Shown: positions 25,203 through 34,065 of the stretch, one piece after another | How the letters are laid out: each line of letters opens with the position of its first letter | Numbering within the stretch: position 1 is the first letter of the stretch | Assembly (NCBI RefSeq): GCF_019039055.1 | Contig: NZ_JAHOPB010000003.1 | Coordinates: 62,001 to 126,000, forward strand | Origin: Reyranella humidisoli | Lineage (GTDB): Bacteria; Pseudomonadota; Alphaproteobacteria; Reyranellales; Reyranellaceae | Reading direction: 5' to 3' | DNA length: 64,000 bases | The notes under the pieces: model-generated | Told to the model about the DNA's origin: nothing | The model's input: only the letters and a program-made list of their open reading frames with translations | The model's database searches: none | Translations under genes and position numbers: made by a program

Positions 25203-26072
25203 CTACTTGTTCAGCGCCGCGACCGCCGATTGGGCGGCCCTTTGGCCGTCGGCGATGGCGTTGGCCAGATATTCCTTCGAGCCGGACCTGACGTCGCCGG
25301 CGGCAAACACCAGCGGCAGGCCGGTCCGGCCTTCTTCGTCGACAACGATATGCCCGGTGGCGTCGCGTGCAAGCGAATCCGGCAGGAATTCCGCAGCGGG
25401 AGACCGGCCGACGTAAACAAAAACGGCATTCGTCGGAATTCTGTTTCGCTGGCCGTCATTCTCGATCGTGACGGCCTCGAGGCCGTTGCTGCCTTCTACG
25501 GCGACGATCCGGCCCGGCTGGGAGGTCACGCCTTCGGGAACGTCGCCGTCGGGCACGCCGAGCATGGTGACTTCGCCGGCAATGCCGACGAGCGCCTTCG
25601 CCTCGTACGGGGCCCATCCGGTGGCGCCGGCAATGATGACCGGCTGTCCGGCGTAGAGGGGGCCGTCGCAGTTCGCGCAGTGGGAAAGGCCGCGACCTTC
25701 GTATTCTTCCTCGTTCGGCAACCCGAGCTTGCCCTTGTTCAGGCCCGTCGCGACGACCAGCGCGCGGGCGGTGTGGCGCTCGCCATCGGTCGTCTCGATC
25801 TCGAAGGGGCCCTGGCCGGCAATCGACGAGACTTCGCCGAAGCCGATCTCGACACCCGCGACCACCGCATCGTCGGTCAGGCGCGACGCCATCTGCGCGC
25901 CGTCGAAGATCTCGTCGAAATCCTGGAGTTCGCCGAGGTTCATGATCTCACCGCCCGGCGCGAGCTTGTCGAGGCAAAGTACCTTGAGGCCGGCACGGGC
26001 GATGTCGGTGGCGGCGGTCAGTCCGGCAGGACCGGCGCCGATGACGATGACGTCGTATGAGGGGGGTTCCAT
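25203..26072 (-). CDS. thioredoxin reductase-like FAD flavoprotein
   Basis: A 289-residue flavoprotein; the ATG at 26072 follows AAAGG and gives MEPPSYDVIVIGAGPAG, while an in-frame start at 26108 is less likely. The FAD motif is GAGPAG at 12-17, the redox pair is Cys132-Ala-Asn-Cys135 (HCANCDGPLYAG), and FAAGDVRSG near the end is the second FAD contact. The second nucleotide-binding site reads IIAGATGWAPYEA (about 146-158) instead of the usual GGGDSA, and the following HRR-type motif for NADPH is absent. It may therefore take electrons from another donor. It is the first gene of the selenoprotein operon and is the obvious candidate to reduce the UGSC protein. Confidence 0.88.
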   Translation of the reverse strand: MEPPSYDVIVIGAGPAGLTAATDIARAGLKVLCLDKLAPGGEIMNLGELQDFDEIFDGAQMASRLTDDAVVAGVEIGFGEVSSIAGQGPFEIETTDGERHTARALVVATGLNKGKLGLPNEEEYEGRGLSHCANCDGPLYAGQPVIIAGATGWAPYEAKALVGIAGEVTMLGVPDGDVPEGVTSQPGRIVAVEGSNGLEAVTIENDGQRNRIPTNAVFVYVGRSPAAEFLPDSLARDATGHIVVDEEGRTGLPLVFAAGDVRSGSKEYLANAIADGQRAAQSAVAALNK

Positions 26073-26087
26073 GTGACCTTTAATCGG

Positions 26088-26111
26088 CACTTGGGCCCCC
26101 GAGTTCAAGTG
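26088..26111. promoter_or_regulatory. inverted repeat in the divergent intergenic region
   Basis: CACTTG at 26088-26093 is inverted as CAAGTG at 26106-26111, with a 12-base spacer. It lies upstream of the selenoprotein operon (start 26072) and of the divergent LIV transporter operon (start 26258), so it could be an operator for a dimeric regulator. Six-base arms are short, and chance is possible. The rest of 26112-26257 shows no gene. Confidence 0.3.
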
Positions 26112-26257
26112 GCTTTTGGGCCGCCCCGAGGGTATCCGGCCGGGCGCAGCTCTTCCAGCCGTGCCTCTGGTCCGTGATTTGCAGGCTTCTCATCTTGAGC
26201 TTGCCAGTTCCCGAGAAAGCATCGTAGGTCGCAGGGGCAGGGAGACAGAAACAGGGC

Positions 26258-27172
<915 letters not shown>

Positions 27173-27176
27173 GCGC

Positions 27177-28589
27177 ATGGCGCAGCGCCTCCCCCTCATG
27201 CTGAAGGATGCGGGCCTGACCGCCTTCGTCGCAGCCGCCCTCGGCATCTTCATCGTCGGCTTCCGCACCGTCGACATGGGCGGCGGAAAGGGGCTGGGCT
27301 TCGACTATCATCTCGTCGATCTCGCCGTGGCCGTGGCCGTCATCTTCATCGGCCGGCTCGGCCTGTCGATGGCCGCCAACGGCCTGCGCTGGCCCGCCAT
27401 CGTGCTCGGCGTCGCGATGATCGTGGCCGGGGCCTCGCCGATGAAGCTTCCGTCTGGCTTCCTGCACTGGTTCGTGGCGCTGGGCGGTGTGCTGCTGGTG
27501 ATCCGCGCGATCTGGCCGTGGGCCAACGACGCGATGGGCGCGGCGGCGCGGACGCCGTCGGGCGTGGCGCTGGGCAAGGCCGGCTCGAAATGGTTCGGCT
27601 GGCTGCTGCTGGCCGCCGCCGTCCTGATGCCGTTCACGCCCTTCGCCGACCAGAAGACGATGGACCTCGGCGTGCTGATCCTGACCTACGTGATGCTGGG
27701 CTGGGGGCTCAACATCGTGGTCGGACTCGCCGGCCTGCTCGACCTGGGCTACGTCGCCTTCTATGCGGTCGGGGCCTATGCCTATGCGCTGCTGAGCACA
27801 CAGTACGGGCTGGGCTTCTGGACGGTCCTGCCGCTCGCGGGGATGATGGCGGCGCTGTTCGGCATCATGCTGGGTTTCCCGGTCCTGCGTCTGCGCGGCG
27901 ACTATCTCGCCATCGTCACCCTGGGCTTCGGCGAGATCATCCGCTTGGTCCTGCTCAACTGGTTCGACCTCACCAACGGACCGGCCGGCATCGGCTCGAT
28001 CCCGGGGCCGACCCTGTTCGGCGCGGTGTTCGCCGAAACGCCGCCGCCGGGCAAGCAGACTGTATCGGAGATGCTGGGCATCGCCTTCGACGGCAATCAC
28101 CGGCTGATCTTCCTGTACTATATCATCCTCGGCCTGGCACTGATCACCAACCTCTTCACGCAGCGTATGCGCCGGCTGCCGGTCGGACGCGCATGGGAAG
28201 CGTTGCGCGAGGACGAGACGGCCTGCCAGGCGCTGGGCATCAATCCCACGAACACCAAGCTCACCGCCTTCGCGATCGGCGCCATGTTCGCGGGCTTCGC
28301 CGGTTCGTTCTTCGCCGCCAAACAGCGCTTCATCAGCCCCGAGAGCTTCGTCTTCATCGAATCGGCGATCATTTTGGCCATCGTCGTGCTGGGCGGGATG
28401 GGCAGCCAGATCGGCGTCGTGCTGGCGGCGGTGCTGCTGATCGGCCTGCCGGAATGGTTCCGAGATCTCGGCAGCTATCGCATGCTGGCCTTCGGCCTCG
28501 CCATGGTGCTGATCATGGTGTTCAAGCCGCGTGGCCTCATCTCCCATCGCGAGCCGTCGATACGATTGCATCCGGGGGGCGGCGGATGA
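27177..28589 (+). CDS. livM: branched-chain amino acid-type ABC transporter permease LivM
   Basis: A 470-residue permease. The LivM core begins near residue 160 (VLILTYVMLGWGLNIVVGLAG, LDLGYVAFYAVGAY) and includes the Glu-rich coupling region ALREDETACQALGINPTNTKL. About 150 residues with several extra membrane helices precede it, as in the longer LivM proteins such as E. coli's. It starts four bases after livH and ends in an ATGA overlap with livG. It forms the membrane channel with LivH. Confidence 0.95.
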   Translation: MAQRLPLMLKDAGLTAFVAAALGIFIVGFRTVDMGGGKGLGFDYHLVDLAVAVAVIFIGRLGLSMAANGLRWPAIVLGVAMIVAGASPMKLPSGFLHWFVALGGVLLVIRAIWPWANDAMGAAARTPSGVALGKAGSKWFGWLLLAAAVLMPFTPFADQKTMDLGVLILTYVMLGWGLNIVVGLAGLLDLGYVAFYAVGAYAYALLSTQYGLGFWTVLPLAGMMAALFGIMLGFPVLRLRGDYLAIVTLGFGEIIRLVLLNWFDLTNGPAGIGSIPGPTLFGAVFAETPPPGKQTVSEMLGIAFDGNHRLIFLYYIILGLALITNLFTQRMRRLPVGRAWEALREDETACQALGINPTNTKLTAFAIGAMFAGFAGSFFAAKQRFISPESFVFIESAIILAIVVLGGMGSQIGVVLAAVLLIGLPEWFRDLGSYRMLAFGLAMVLIMVFKPRGLISHREPSIRLHPGGGG

Positions 28590-29395
28590 GTGCACCGCTG
28601 ATCGAGGTCGAGCACCTCACCATGCGCTTTGGCGGCCTGGTCGCAATTGACGACGTCTCCTTCGCCGCCCGTCCGAAATCCATCACCGCCATCATCGGAC
28701 CGAACGGCGCAGGAAAGACCACGGTCTTCAACTGCATCACCGGCTTCTACAAGCCGACAGTCGGACGGCTGACCTTGCGTGGGGCCGGCGGCGAATTCCT
28801 GCTCGAACGCATGCGCGGGCACGAGATTGGCCAGAAGGCCAAGGTCGCGCGTACCTTCCAGAACATCCGGCTGTTCCCCGGCATGACCGTACTCGAGAAC
28901 CTGATGGTGGCGCAGCACAACAAGCTGATGCGCGCCTCGGGCTGGAGTCTGCTGGGGCTGGTTGGGGCCGGGAGCTTCCAGCGGGCCGAGGCAGCCGCGG
29001 TCGAACTGGCGCGCCTTTGGCTGGAGCGCATCGGCCTGTTAGCTGACGCCGACCGGCCGGCCGGCGAACTGCCCTACGGCGCCCAGCGCCGGCTCGAGAT
29101 CGCCCGCGCCATGTGCACCGAACCGGTGCTGCTCTGCCTCGACGAGCCGGCGGCCGGCCTCAATCCGCGCGAATCCGCGGAGCTCAACCATCTCCTGGTC
29201 TCGATTCGCGACCGCGACGGGATCGGCGTGCTGTTGATCGAGCACGACATGAGCGTCGTGATGAACATCTCGGACCATATCGTCGTGCTCGACTACGGAC
29301 GCAAGATCGCCGAGGGCGATCCGCAGGCAGTGCGCAACGACCCGGCGGTGATCCGCGCCTATCTCGGCACCGACGAGGAGGCGCTCGATGGCTAA
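28586..29395 (+). CDS. livG: branched-chain amino acid-type ABC transporter ATPase LivG
   Basis: A 269-residue ATPase read from the ATG at 28586, which overlaps the livM stop. Walker A is GPNGAGKTT, the Q-loop region is ARTFQNIRLF, the signature-like segment is ELPYGAQRR (in place of LSxGQ, normal for LivG), Walker B is LLCLDEPAAGLNP, and the switch His is in LIEHDMSVV. The LivG-specific insertion after Walker A is present. It ends by overlapping livF by eight bases. Confidence 0.95.
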   Translation: MSAPLIEVEHLTMRFGGLVAIDDVSFAARPKSITAIIGPNGAGKTTVFNCITGFYKPTVGRLTLRGAGGEFLLERMRGHEIGQKAKVARTFQNIRLFPGMTVLENLMVAQHNKLMRASGWSLLGLVGAGSFQRAEAAAVELARLWLERIGLLADADRPAGELPYGAQRRLEIARAMCTEPVLLCLDEPAAGLNPRESAELNHLLVSIRDRDGIGVLLIEHDMSVVMNISDHIVVLDYGRKIAEGDPQAVRNDPAVIRAYLGTDEEALDG

Positions 29396-30116
29396 GCCCT
29401 CGATCCTCTCCGTGAAGGGCATCGAGACGTTCTATGGCGCGATCCAGGCCTTGCACGGCGTCGACCTCGACGTGGCGCGCGGCGAGATCGTGACCCTGAT
29501 CGGCGCCAACGGTGCGGGCAAGTCGACCCTGCTGATGACGATCTGCGGCAATCCCCGGGCGCGCAGCGGCACCATCGTATTCGACGGCGAGGACATCACC
29601 GGCCTGCCGACCCATCAGATCGTGCGGCGCGGCGTGGCGCAGGTGCCGGAGGGACGGCGCATCTTCGCGCGCATGAGCGTCTACGAGAACCTGCAGATGG
29701 GCGCGATCCTCGCCGATCCGGCCAACTTCAAGAGCGATCTCGACCGCGTCTTTGCCATGTTCCCGCGGCTGGCGGAGCGGCGCGACCAGCGCGGCGGCAC
29801 GCTGTCGGGTGGCGAGCAGCAGATGCTGGCCATTGGCCGCGCGCTGATGAGCCGGCCGCGGCTCCTCTTGCTAGACGAGCCGTCGCTTGGGCTCGCGCCG
29901 CTGATCGTGCGGCAGATCTTCGACTCGATCGGCCGCATCGCGCGGGAAGAGGGGGTCACCATCTTCCTGGTCGAACAGAACGCCTTCCATGCGCTGCGCC
30001 TGGCAGACCGGGGCTACGTGCTGGCCAACGGCCGGGTGCGCCTCAGTGGCAGCGGCAAGGAGCTGCTGGCCAACCAGGAAGTCCGCGCGGCCTATCTCGA
30101 AGGCGGCCACGGATGA
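29388..30116 (+). CDS. livF: branched-chain amino acid-type ABC transporter ATPase LivF
   Basis: A 242-residue ATPase. Walker A is GANGAGKST, the Q-loop has VPEGRRIFARM, typical of LivF, the signature is LSGGEQQM, Walker B is LLLLDEPSLGLAP, and the switch region is IFLVEQNAFHAL with Gln-Asn replacing the usual His, as in many LivF proteins. It overlaps livG at the start and the following small gene at the end (ATGA). Confidence 0.95.
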   Translation: MAKPSILSVKGIETFYGAIQALHGVDLDVARGEIVTLIGANGAGKSTLLMTICGNPRARSGTIVFDGEDITGLPTHQIVRRGVAQVPEGRRIFARMSVYENLQMGAILADPANFKSDLDRVFAMFPRLAERRDQRGGTLSGGEQQMLAIGRALMSRPRLLLLDEPSLGLAPLIVRQIFDSIGRIAREEGVTIFLVEQNAFHALRLADRGYVLANGRVRLSGSGKELLANQEVRAAYLEGGHG

Positions 30117-30475
30117 GCCCGCTCGACACCTTCATGTTCGACTGGTTCGGCGACACGCTGTTCAACGTCGTGCTGTTCAACCTCGTCCTGATCGGGCCTG
30201 CATCCTTCGCGGCGGGGCACGCGGTGGCGCTCACGTGGCGGCCGTGGCCGCAGGTCGTCTTCTACACTGCATTGCTGTCTGCCACGCTGCGCTTCCTCGA
30301 CTATGCGCTGGCCAATGGCGAACTTCTGTCGCTCGCCGGATTTGGGTTCGGCTGGGCGGTGCAACTGGCGATCGCGGCCTTTGCCTACCGGCTCACGCGG
30401 GCGCGCCAGATGGTGCGCCAGTATCCCTGGCTATACCGGCGCAAAGGCTTGCTGGGCTGGGACGAGCGGCACTAA
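30113..30475 (+). CDS. small membrane protein in the liv operon (hypothetical)
   Basis: A 120-residue protein starting in an ATGA overlap with livF. Three hydrophobic segments are visible (about 15-37, 45-60 and 72-90), and the tail is basic (RLTRARQMVRQYPWLYRRKG). I recognise no domain family. Its position between livF and livK, with translational coupling, suggests an accessory to the transporter. Upstream and downstream genes are standard, so this is the only non-canonical member of the operon. Confidence 0.75.
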   Translation: MSPLDTFMFDWFGDTLFNVVLFNLVLIGPASFAAGHAVALTWRPWPQVVFYTALLSATLRFLDYALANGELLSLAGFGFGWAVQLAIAAFAYRLTRARQMVRQYPWLYRRKGLLGWDERH

Positions 30476-30530
30476 GCTTGCGGCATGCTCCGCCTCGGCG
30501 GAGGAGGCTCGAACAATCAGGGAGACCCGG

Positions 30531-31643
30531 ATGAAGAAGTTTTACGGCACGCTGGCGGTCGCAGCCGTTGCGCTCATGGCGACGCCCGCGTTCGCCCAGA
30601 TCAAGATCGGCTCCGCCGGTCCGATGACCGGCGCGAACGCGGCCTTCGGCGAGCAGCTGAAGCGCGGCGCCGAAATGGCGGTTGCGGACATCAACGCCGC
30701 TGGTGGCGTGAACGGCCAGAAGCTGGAACTGGTGATCGGCGACGATGCCTGCGACCCCAAGCAGGCGACCGCGGTCGCCAACAAGATGGTGTCGGACAAG
30801 GTCGCGTTCGTGGCCGGGCATTTCTGCTCGGGCTCGTCGATCCCGGCGTCGGACATCTACAAGGAAGGCAAGATCCTGCAGATCACGCCGGCCTCGACCA
30901 ACCCGAAGCTGACCGACGACGCGGCCGGCAAGGGCAACACCACGGTGTTCCGCACCTGCGGCCGTGACGACGTTCAGGGCACGACGGTCGGCAACTACAT
31001 CCTGAAGAACAACAAGACCGCCAAGGTCGCGATCCTTCACGACAAGTCGCCCTACGGGAAGGGCGTGGCCGACGAGACCAAGAAGGCCCTGAACAAGGGC
31101 GGCCTCCGCGAGACGATGTACGAGGCCTACAACGACACCGACAAGGACTTCGCCGCGCTGATCAACAAGATGAAGCAGGCGAAGATCGATATCATCGTGC
31201 TGGGCGGCTACCACACCGCGGGCGCGCTGATCATCAAGCAGGCCCGCGAGCAGGGCCTCGCGGCGAACATGATGGGCTTCGACGCGCTCGAGACGGCCGA
31301 GTTCGCCCAGCTGGGCGGCGCGGCCACCAACGGCGTGATGATGTCGTTCCCGCCGAAGGCCGAGGACGACCCCAAGAATGCCGCCCTCGTGAAGAAGTTC
31401 CGCGACGCCAAGTACAATCCGGAAGGCTACACGCTGTTCAGCTACGCCGCCGTGAAGGCCTGGGCCGACGCCGCCAACAAGGCGAAGTCGACCGAGGCGG
31501 CCAAGGTTGCCGCAGCCTTGCGTTCGGGCAAGTACGACTCCGCCGTCGGCGTGCTCGAGTTCGATGCCAAGGGCGACATCAAGGACGCGGTCTACGACAT
31601 TTACGTCTGGAAGGACGGCAAGTCCTCGCCGATCAAGAAGTAG
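30531..31643 (+). CDS. livK: branched-chain amino acid-type ABC substrate-binding protein
   Basis: A 370-residue periplasmic binding protein (type I fold). Its Sec signal peptide is MKKFYGTLAVAAVALMATPAFA, cut before QIKIG. The mature start IKIGSAGPMTGANAAFGEQL and INAAGGVNGQKLELVIGDDAC are typical of LivJ/LivK. AVANKMVSD and the Ser-rich GSSIPASDIY form part of the ligand pocket. GGGAGA precedes the ATG at 30531. A good intrinsic terminator follows the stop, ending the operon. The ligand could be any small amino acid-like molecule. Confidence 0.93.
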   Translation: MKKFYGTLAVAAVALMATPAFAQIKIGSAGPMTGANAAFGEQLKRGAEMAVADINAAGGVNGQKLELVIGDDACDPKQATAVANKMVSDKVAFVAGHFCSGSSIPASDIYKEGKILQITPASTNPKLTDDAAGKGNTTVFRTCGRDDVQGTTVGNYILKNNKTAKVAILHDKSPYGKGVADETKKALNKGGLRETMYEAYNDTDKDFAALINKMKQAKIDIIVLGGYHTAGALIIKQAREQGLAANMMGFDALETAEFAQLGGAATNGVMMSFPPKAEDDPKNAALVKKFRDAKYNPEGYTLFSYAAVKAWADAANKAKSTEAAKVAAALRSGKYDSAVGVLEFDAKGDIKDAVYDIYVWKDGKSSPIKK

Positions 31644-31667
31644 GGCAGAACAGCCCTGCGACGGAGA

Positions 31668-31693
31668 GGCCCGGCATCCGCCGGGCCTTTTTC
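31668..31693 (+). terminator. intrinsic terminator of the livHMGFK operon
   Basis: GGCCCGGC at 31668-31675 pairs perfectly with GCCGGGCC at 31680-31687 over an ATCC loop, followed by TTTTT. It lies 25 bases after the livK stop. Confidence 0.9.
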
Positions 31694-31755
31694 TTTCCGA
31701 ATCAGTGTCTTGTGGGTCGCTTTCCACGATTTTGGGGGACCGTGACACCGCGGCC

Positions 31756-31772
31756 CCCGATATGGTATCGGG
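31756..31772. promoter_or_regulatory. short perfect inverted repeat upstream of rpiB
   Basis: CCCGATA at 31756-31762 is inverted as TATCGGG at 31766-31772, around TGG. It is 34 bases before the rpiB start and could be an operator or a leader hairpin for the rpiB-glyA-nrdR-rib transcript. No clear -35/-10 pair could be picked in 31694-31805. Confidence 0.3.
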
Positions 31773-31805
31773 AGGCTCAATAGATAGAGGGGATCGATCG
31801 TCGAT

Positions 31806-32246
31806 ATGCCGGGGGGCGCCATCGCGGTCGCGTCGGATCATGCCGGCTTCGACCTTAAGGAAATCCTGAAGCGCGACCTACAGGAAGCGGGTCACGACGT
31901 GCTGGATCTCGGCACGAATTCGACCGATTCCGTCGACTATCCGGACTTTGGCCGGGCCATGGGCGAGGCCATCGCGTCGGGCAGGGCGGGACGCGGCGTG
32001 CTCGTGTGTGGCAGCGGCATCGGCATCTCGATCGCGGCCAACCGAAATCCCAAGGTTCGCGCAGTGCTCGCGCACGATGTGACTTCGGCGCGGCTGTCGC
32101 GCGAGCACAACGACGCGAACGTCATCGCCTTCGGGCAGCGCCTGATCGGCGTCGAAGTGGCGCGCGAGGCGCTCAAGGTCTTCCTCGATACCGAATGGGC
32201 TGGCGGTCGCCACGCCGGCCGCGTCGACAAGCTTTCAAAGGGTTGA
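31806..32246 (+). CDS. rpiB: ribose-5-phosphate isomerase B
   Basis: A 146-residue RpiB/LacAB-type isomerase that interconverts ribose 5-phosphate and ribulose 5-phosphate. SDHAGFDLKE is the conserved N-terminal phosphate-binding region, GVLVCGSGIGISI holds the active-site Cys, and SREHNDANVI holds further binding residues. It lies just before glyA (5-base gap), a pairing common in alphaproteobacteria. The ATG at 31806 has a GAGGGG element somewhat far upstream (about 12 bases). Confidence 0.94.
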   Translation: MPGGAIAVASDHAGFDLKEILKRDLQEAGHDVLDLGTNSTDSVDYPDFGRAMGEAIASGRAGRGVLVCGSGIGISIAANRNPKVRAVLAHDVTSARLSREHNDANVIAFGQRLIGVEVAREALKVFLDTEWAGGRHAGRVDKLSKG

Positions 32247-32251
32247 GTGTC

Positions 32252-33559
32252 ATGAGCCAAGCCGCCGTCAAGATGAGCGATTCTCCGCTGCCGATGTTCA
32301 CCGTGGGTGTGGCCGAGTCCGATCCGGCGATCGACGCCGTCCTCAAGGGCGAACTGCATCGCCAGCAGGAGCAGATCGAACTGATCGCCTCGGAGAACAT
32401 CGTCTCGCGTGCCGTGCTCGAGGCCGCGGGATCGGTGCTCACCAATAAGTATGCCGAAGGCTATCCGCGTCGCCGCTACTACGGCGGCTGCGAGGAGGTC
32501 GACAAGGCCGAGGACCTGGCGATCGAGCGCGCCAAGAAGCTCTTCAACTGCTCCTTCGCAAACGTGCAGCCGCACTCCGGCGCGCAGGCCAACCAGGCCG
32601 TCTTCATGGCGCTGCTGCAGCCCGGCGACACGTTCCTCGGGATGGCGCTCGACCAGGGCGGCCATCTCACGCACGGCTCGCCCGCCAACCAGTCGGGCAA
32701 GTGGTTCAAGGTCGTGTCTTACGGCCTCAAGCCCGACACGCATCTGATCGACTACGAGCAGATGGAGGAGGCGGCCCGCCGCGAGAAGCCGAAGCTGATC
32801 ATCGCCGGCGCCTCGGCCTACTCGCGCCAAATCGACTGGGCGCGCTTCCGCAGGATCGCCGACGAGATCGGTGCCTATTTCATGGTCGACATGGCGCACT
32901 ATGCCGGCCTGGTCGCGGCCGGCGTCTATCCGAGCCCGCTGCCACATGCCCATGTCGTGACGACGACGACGCACAAGACGCTGCGCGGCCCGCGCGGCGG
33001 CATGATCCTGTCGAACGATGCCGAGCTCGGGAAGAAGATCAACTCGGCGGTGTTCCCCGGCCTGCAGGGCGGCCCGCTGATGCACATCATCGCCGCCAAG
33101 GCGGTGGCGTTCGGCGAGGCGCTGAAGCCCGACTTCAAGGTCTATGCGCAGCAGGTGGTCGACAATGCGCGGGCGCTGGCGGCGACGCTGACCGAGCGCG
33201 GCCTGAAGATCGTCTCGGGCGGCACCGACAGTCACGTCATGCTGGTCGACCTGCGTCCGAAGAAGGCGACCGGCGTGTCGGCGGAGAAGGTGCTCGACCG
33301 CGCCGGCATCACGACCAACAAGAACAGCATTCCGGGCGATCCGGAGAAGTACACGATCACGTCGGGCGTGCGACTCGGCTCGCCGGCGGGCACGTCGCGC
33401 GGCTTCGGCGTCGCGGAGTTCCAGCAGATCGGCCATCTGATCGCCGACGTGCTCGACGGCATCGCCAAGAACGGCCCGGACGGCGACGCCCAGGTCGAGG
33501 CCCAGGTTCGAGCCAAGGTGCACGCGCTTTGCGCGCGCTTCCCGATCTACCGCGACTGA
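32252..33559 (+). CDS. glyA: serine hydroxymethyltransferase
   Basis: A 435-residue PLP enzyme that converts serine and tetrahydrofolate to glycine and 5,10-methylene-tetrahydrofolate. The start ATG at 32252 gives MSQAAVKMSD; a longer upstream frame lies inside rpiB. Typical sequences are ELIASENIVS, YAEGYPRRRYYGG, VQPHSGAQAN, the PLP Lys in TTTTHKTLRGPRGG, and GLPGGT-equivalent VFPGLQGGPLMH. It precedes nrdR by 35 bases in a conserved order. Confidence 0.97.
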   Translation: MSQAAVKMSDSPLPMFTVGVAESDPAIDAVLKGELHRQQEQIELIASENIVSRAVLEAAGSVLTNKYAEGYPRRRYYGGCEEVDKAEDLAIERAKKLFNCSFANVQPHSGAQANQAVFMALLQPGDTFLGMALDQGGHLTHGSPANQSGKWFKVVSYGLKPDTHLIDYEQMEEAARREKPKLIIAGASAYSRQIDWARFRRIADEIGAYFMVDMAHYAGLVAAGVYPSPLPHAHVVTTTTHKTLRGPRGGMILSNDAELGKKINSAVFPGLQGGPLMHIIAAKAVAFGEALKPDFKVYAQQVVDNARALAATLTERGLKIVSGGTDSHVMLVDLRPKKATGVSAEKVLDRAGITTNKNSIPGDPEKYTITSGVRLGSPAGTSRGFGVAEFQQIGHLIADVLDGIAKNGPDGDAQVEAQVRAKVHALCARFPIYRD

Positions 33560-33594
33560 CAAGGCGCAAAGCCAGAAGAAAACAGGGGAACTAG

Positions 33595-34062
33595 ATGCGC
33601 TGTCCATTCTGCGGTCACGAGGACACTCAAGTTAAGGACTCGAGGCCGACCGACGACAATTCGGCGATCCGCCGGCGGCGCTATTGCCCGTCCTGCGGTT
33701 CGCGCTTCACGACCTTCGAGCGCGTCCAGCTGCGCGAACTGACGGTGGTGAAGAAGAACGGACAGCGCGTGCAGTTCGATCGTGACAAGCTGGCGCGTTC
33801 CATACAGGTCGCCTGCCGCAAGCGGCCGGTCGACCCGGATCGCACGGAGCGCGTCGTGAACGGCATCGTGCGCCGTCTCGAGAGCTCGGGCGAGAGCGAG
33901 ATCCCCTCGACGCAGATCGGCGAGCTGGTGATGGACGCGCTGCGCGCCCTCGATCCGGTAGCCTATGTGCGGTTTGCCTCGGTCTATCGCAACTTCCGCG
34001 AGGCCCGGGACTTCGAGGAGTTCATCTCCGACCTGGCCGATACGGCTCACTTCAAGGACTGA
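33595..34062 (+). CDS. nrdR: transcriptional repressor NrdR
   Basis: A 155-residue regulator of ribonucleotide reductase genes. The N-terminal zinc ribbon has CPFCG at the start and CPSCGSRF after about 30 residues, followed by an ATP-cone domain (VVKKNGQRVQFDRDKLARSI). Nucleotide binding at the ATP cone controls its binding to NrdR boxes upstream of nrd genes. It lies between glyA and ribD, as in most alphaproteobacteria, with ribD starting three bases after its stop. Confidence 0.97.
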   Translation: MRCPFCGHEDTQVKDSRPTDDNSAIRRRRYCPSCGSRFTTFERVQLRELTVVKKNGQRVQFDRDKLARSIQVACRKRPVDPDRTERVVNGIVRRLESSGESEIPSTQIGELVMDALRALDPVAYVRFASVYRNFREARDFEEFISDLADTAHFKD

Positions 34063-34065
34063 CCG

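Noticed and set aside
27177..27650. LivM N-terminal extension as a novel fusion
   Set aside because: Long LivM proteins with an extra N-terminal membrane region are known, including in E. coli.
31694..32251. Glycine riboswitch upstream of glyA
   Set aside because: glyA follows rpiB by five bases and no tandem aptamer-like sequence is seen upstream of rpiB.
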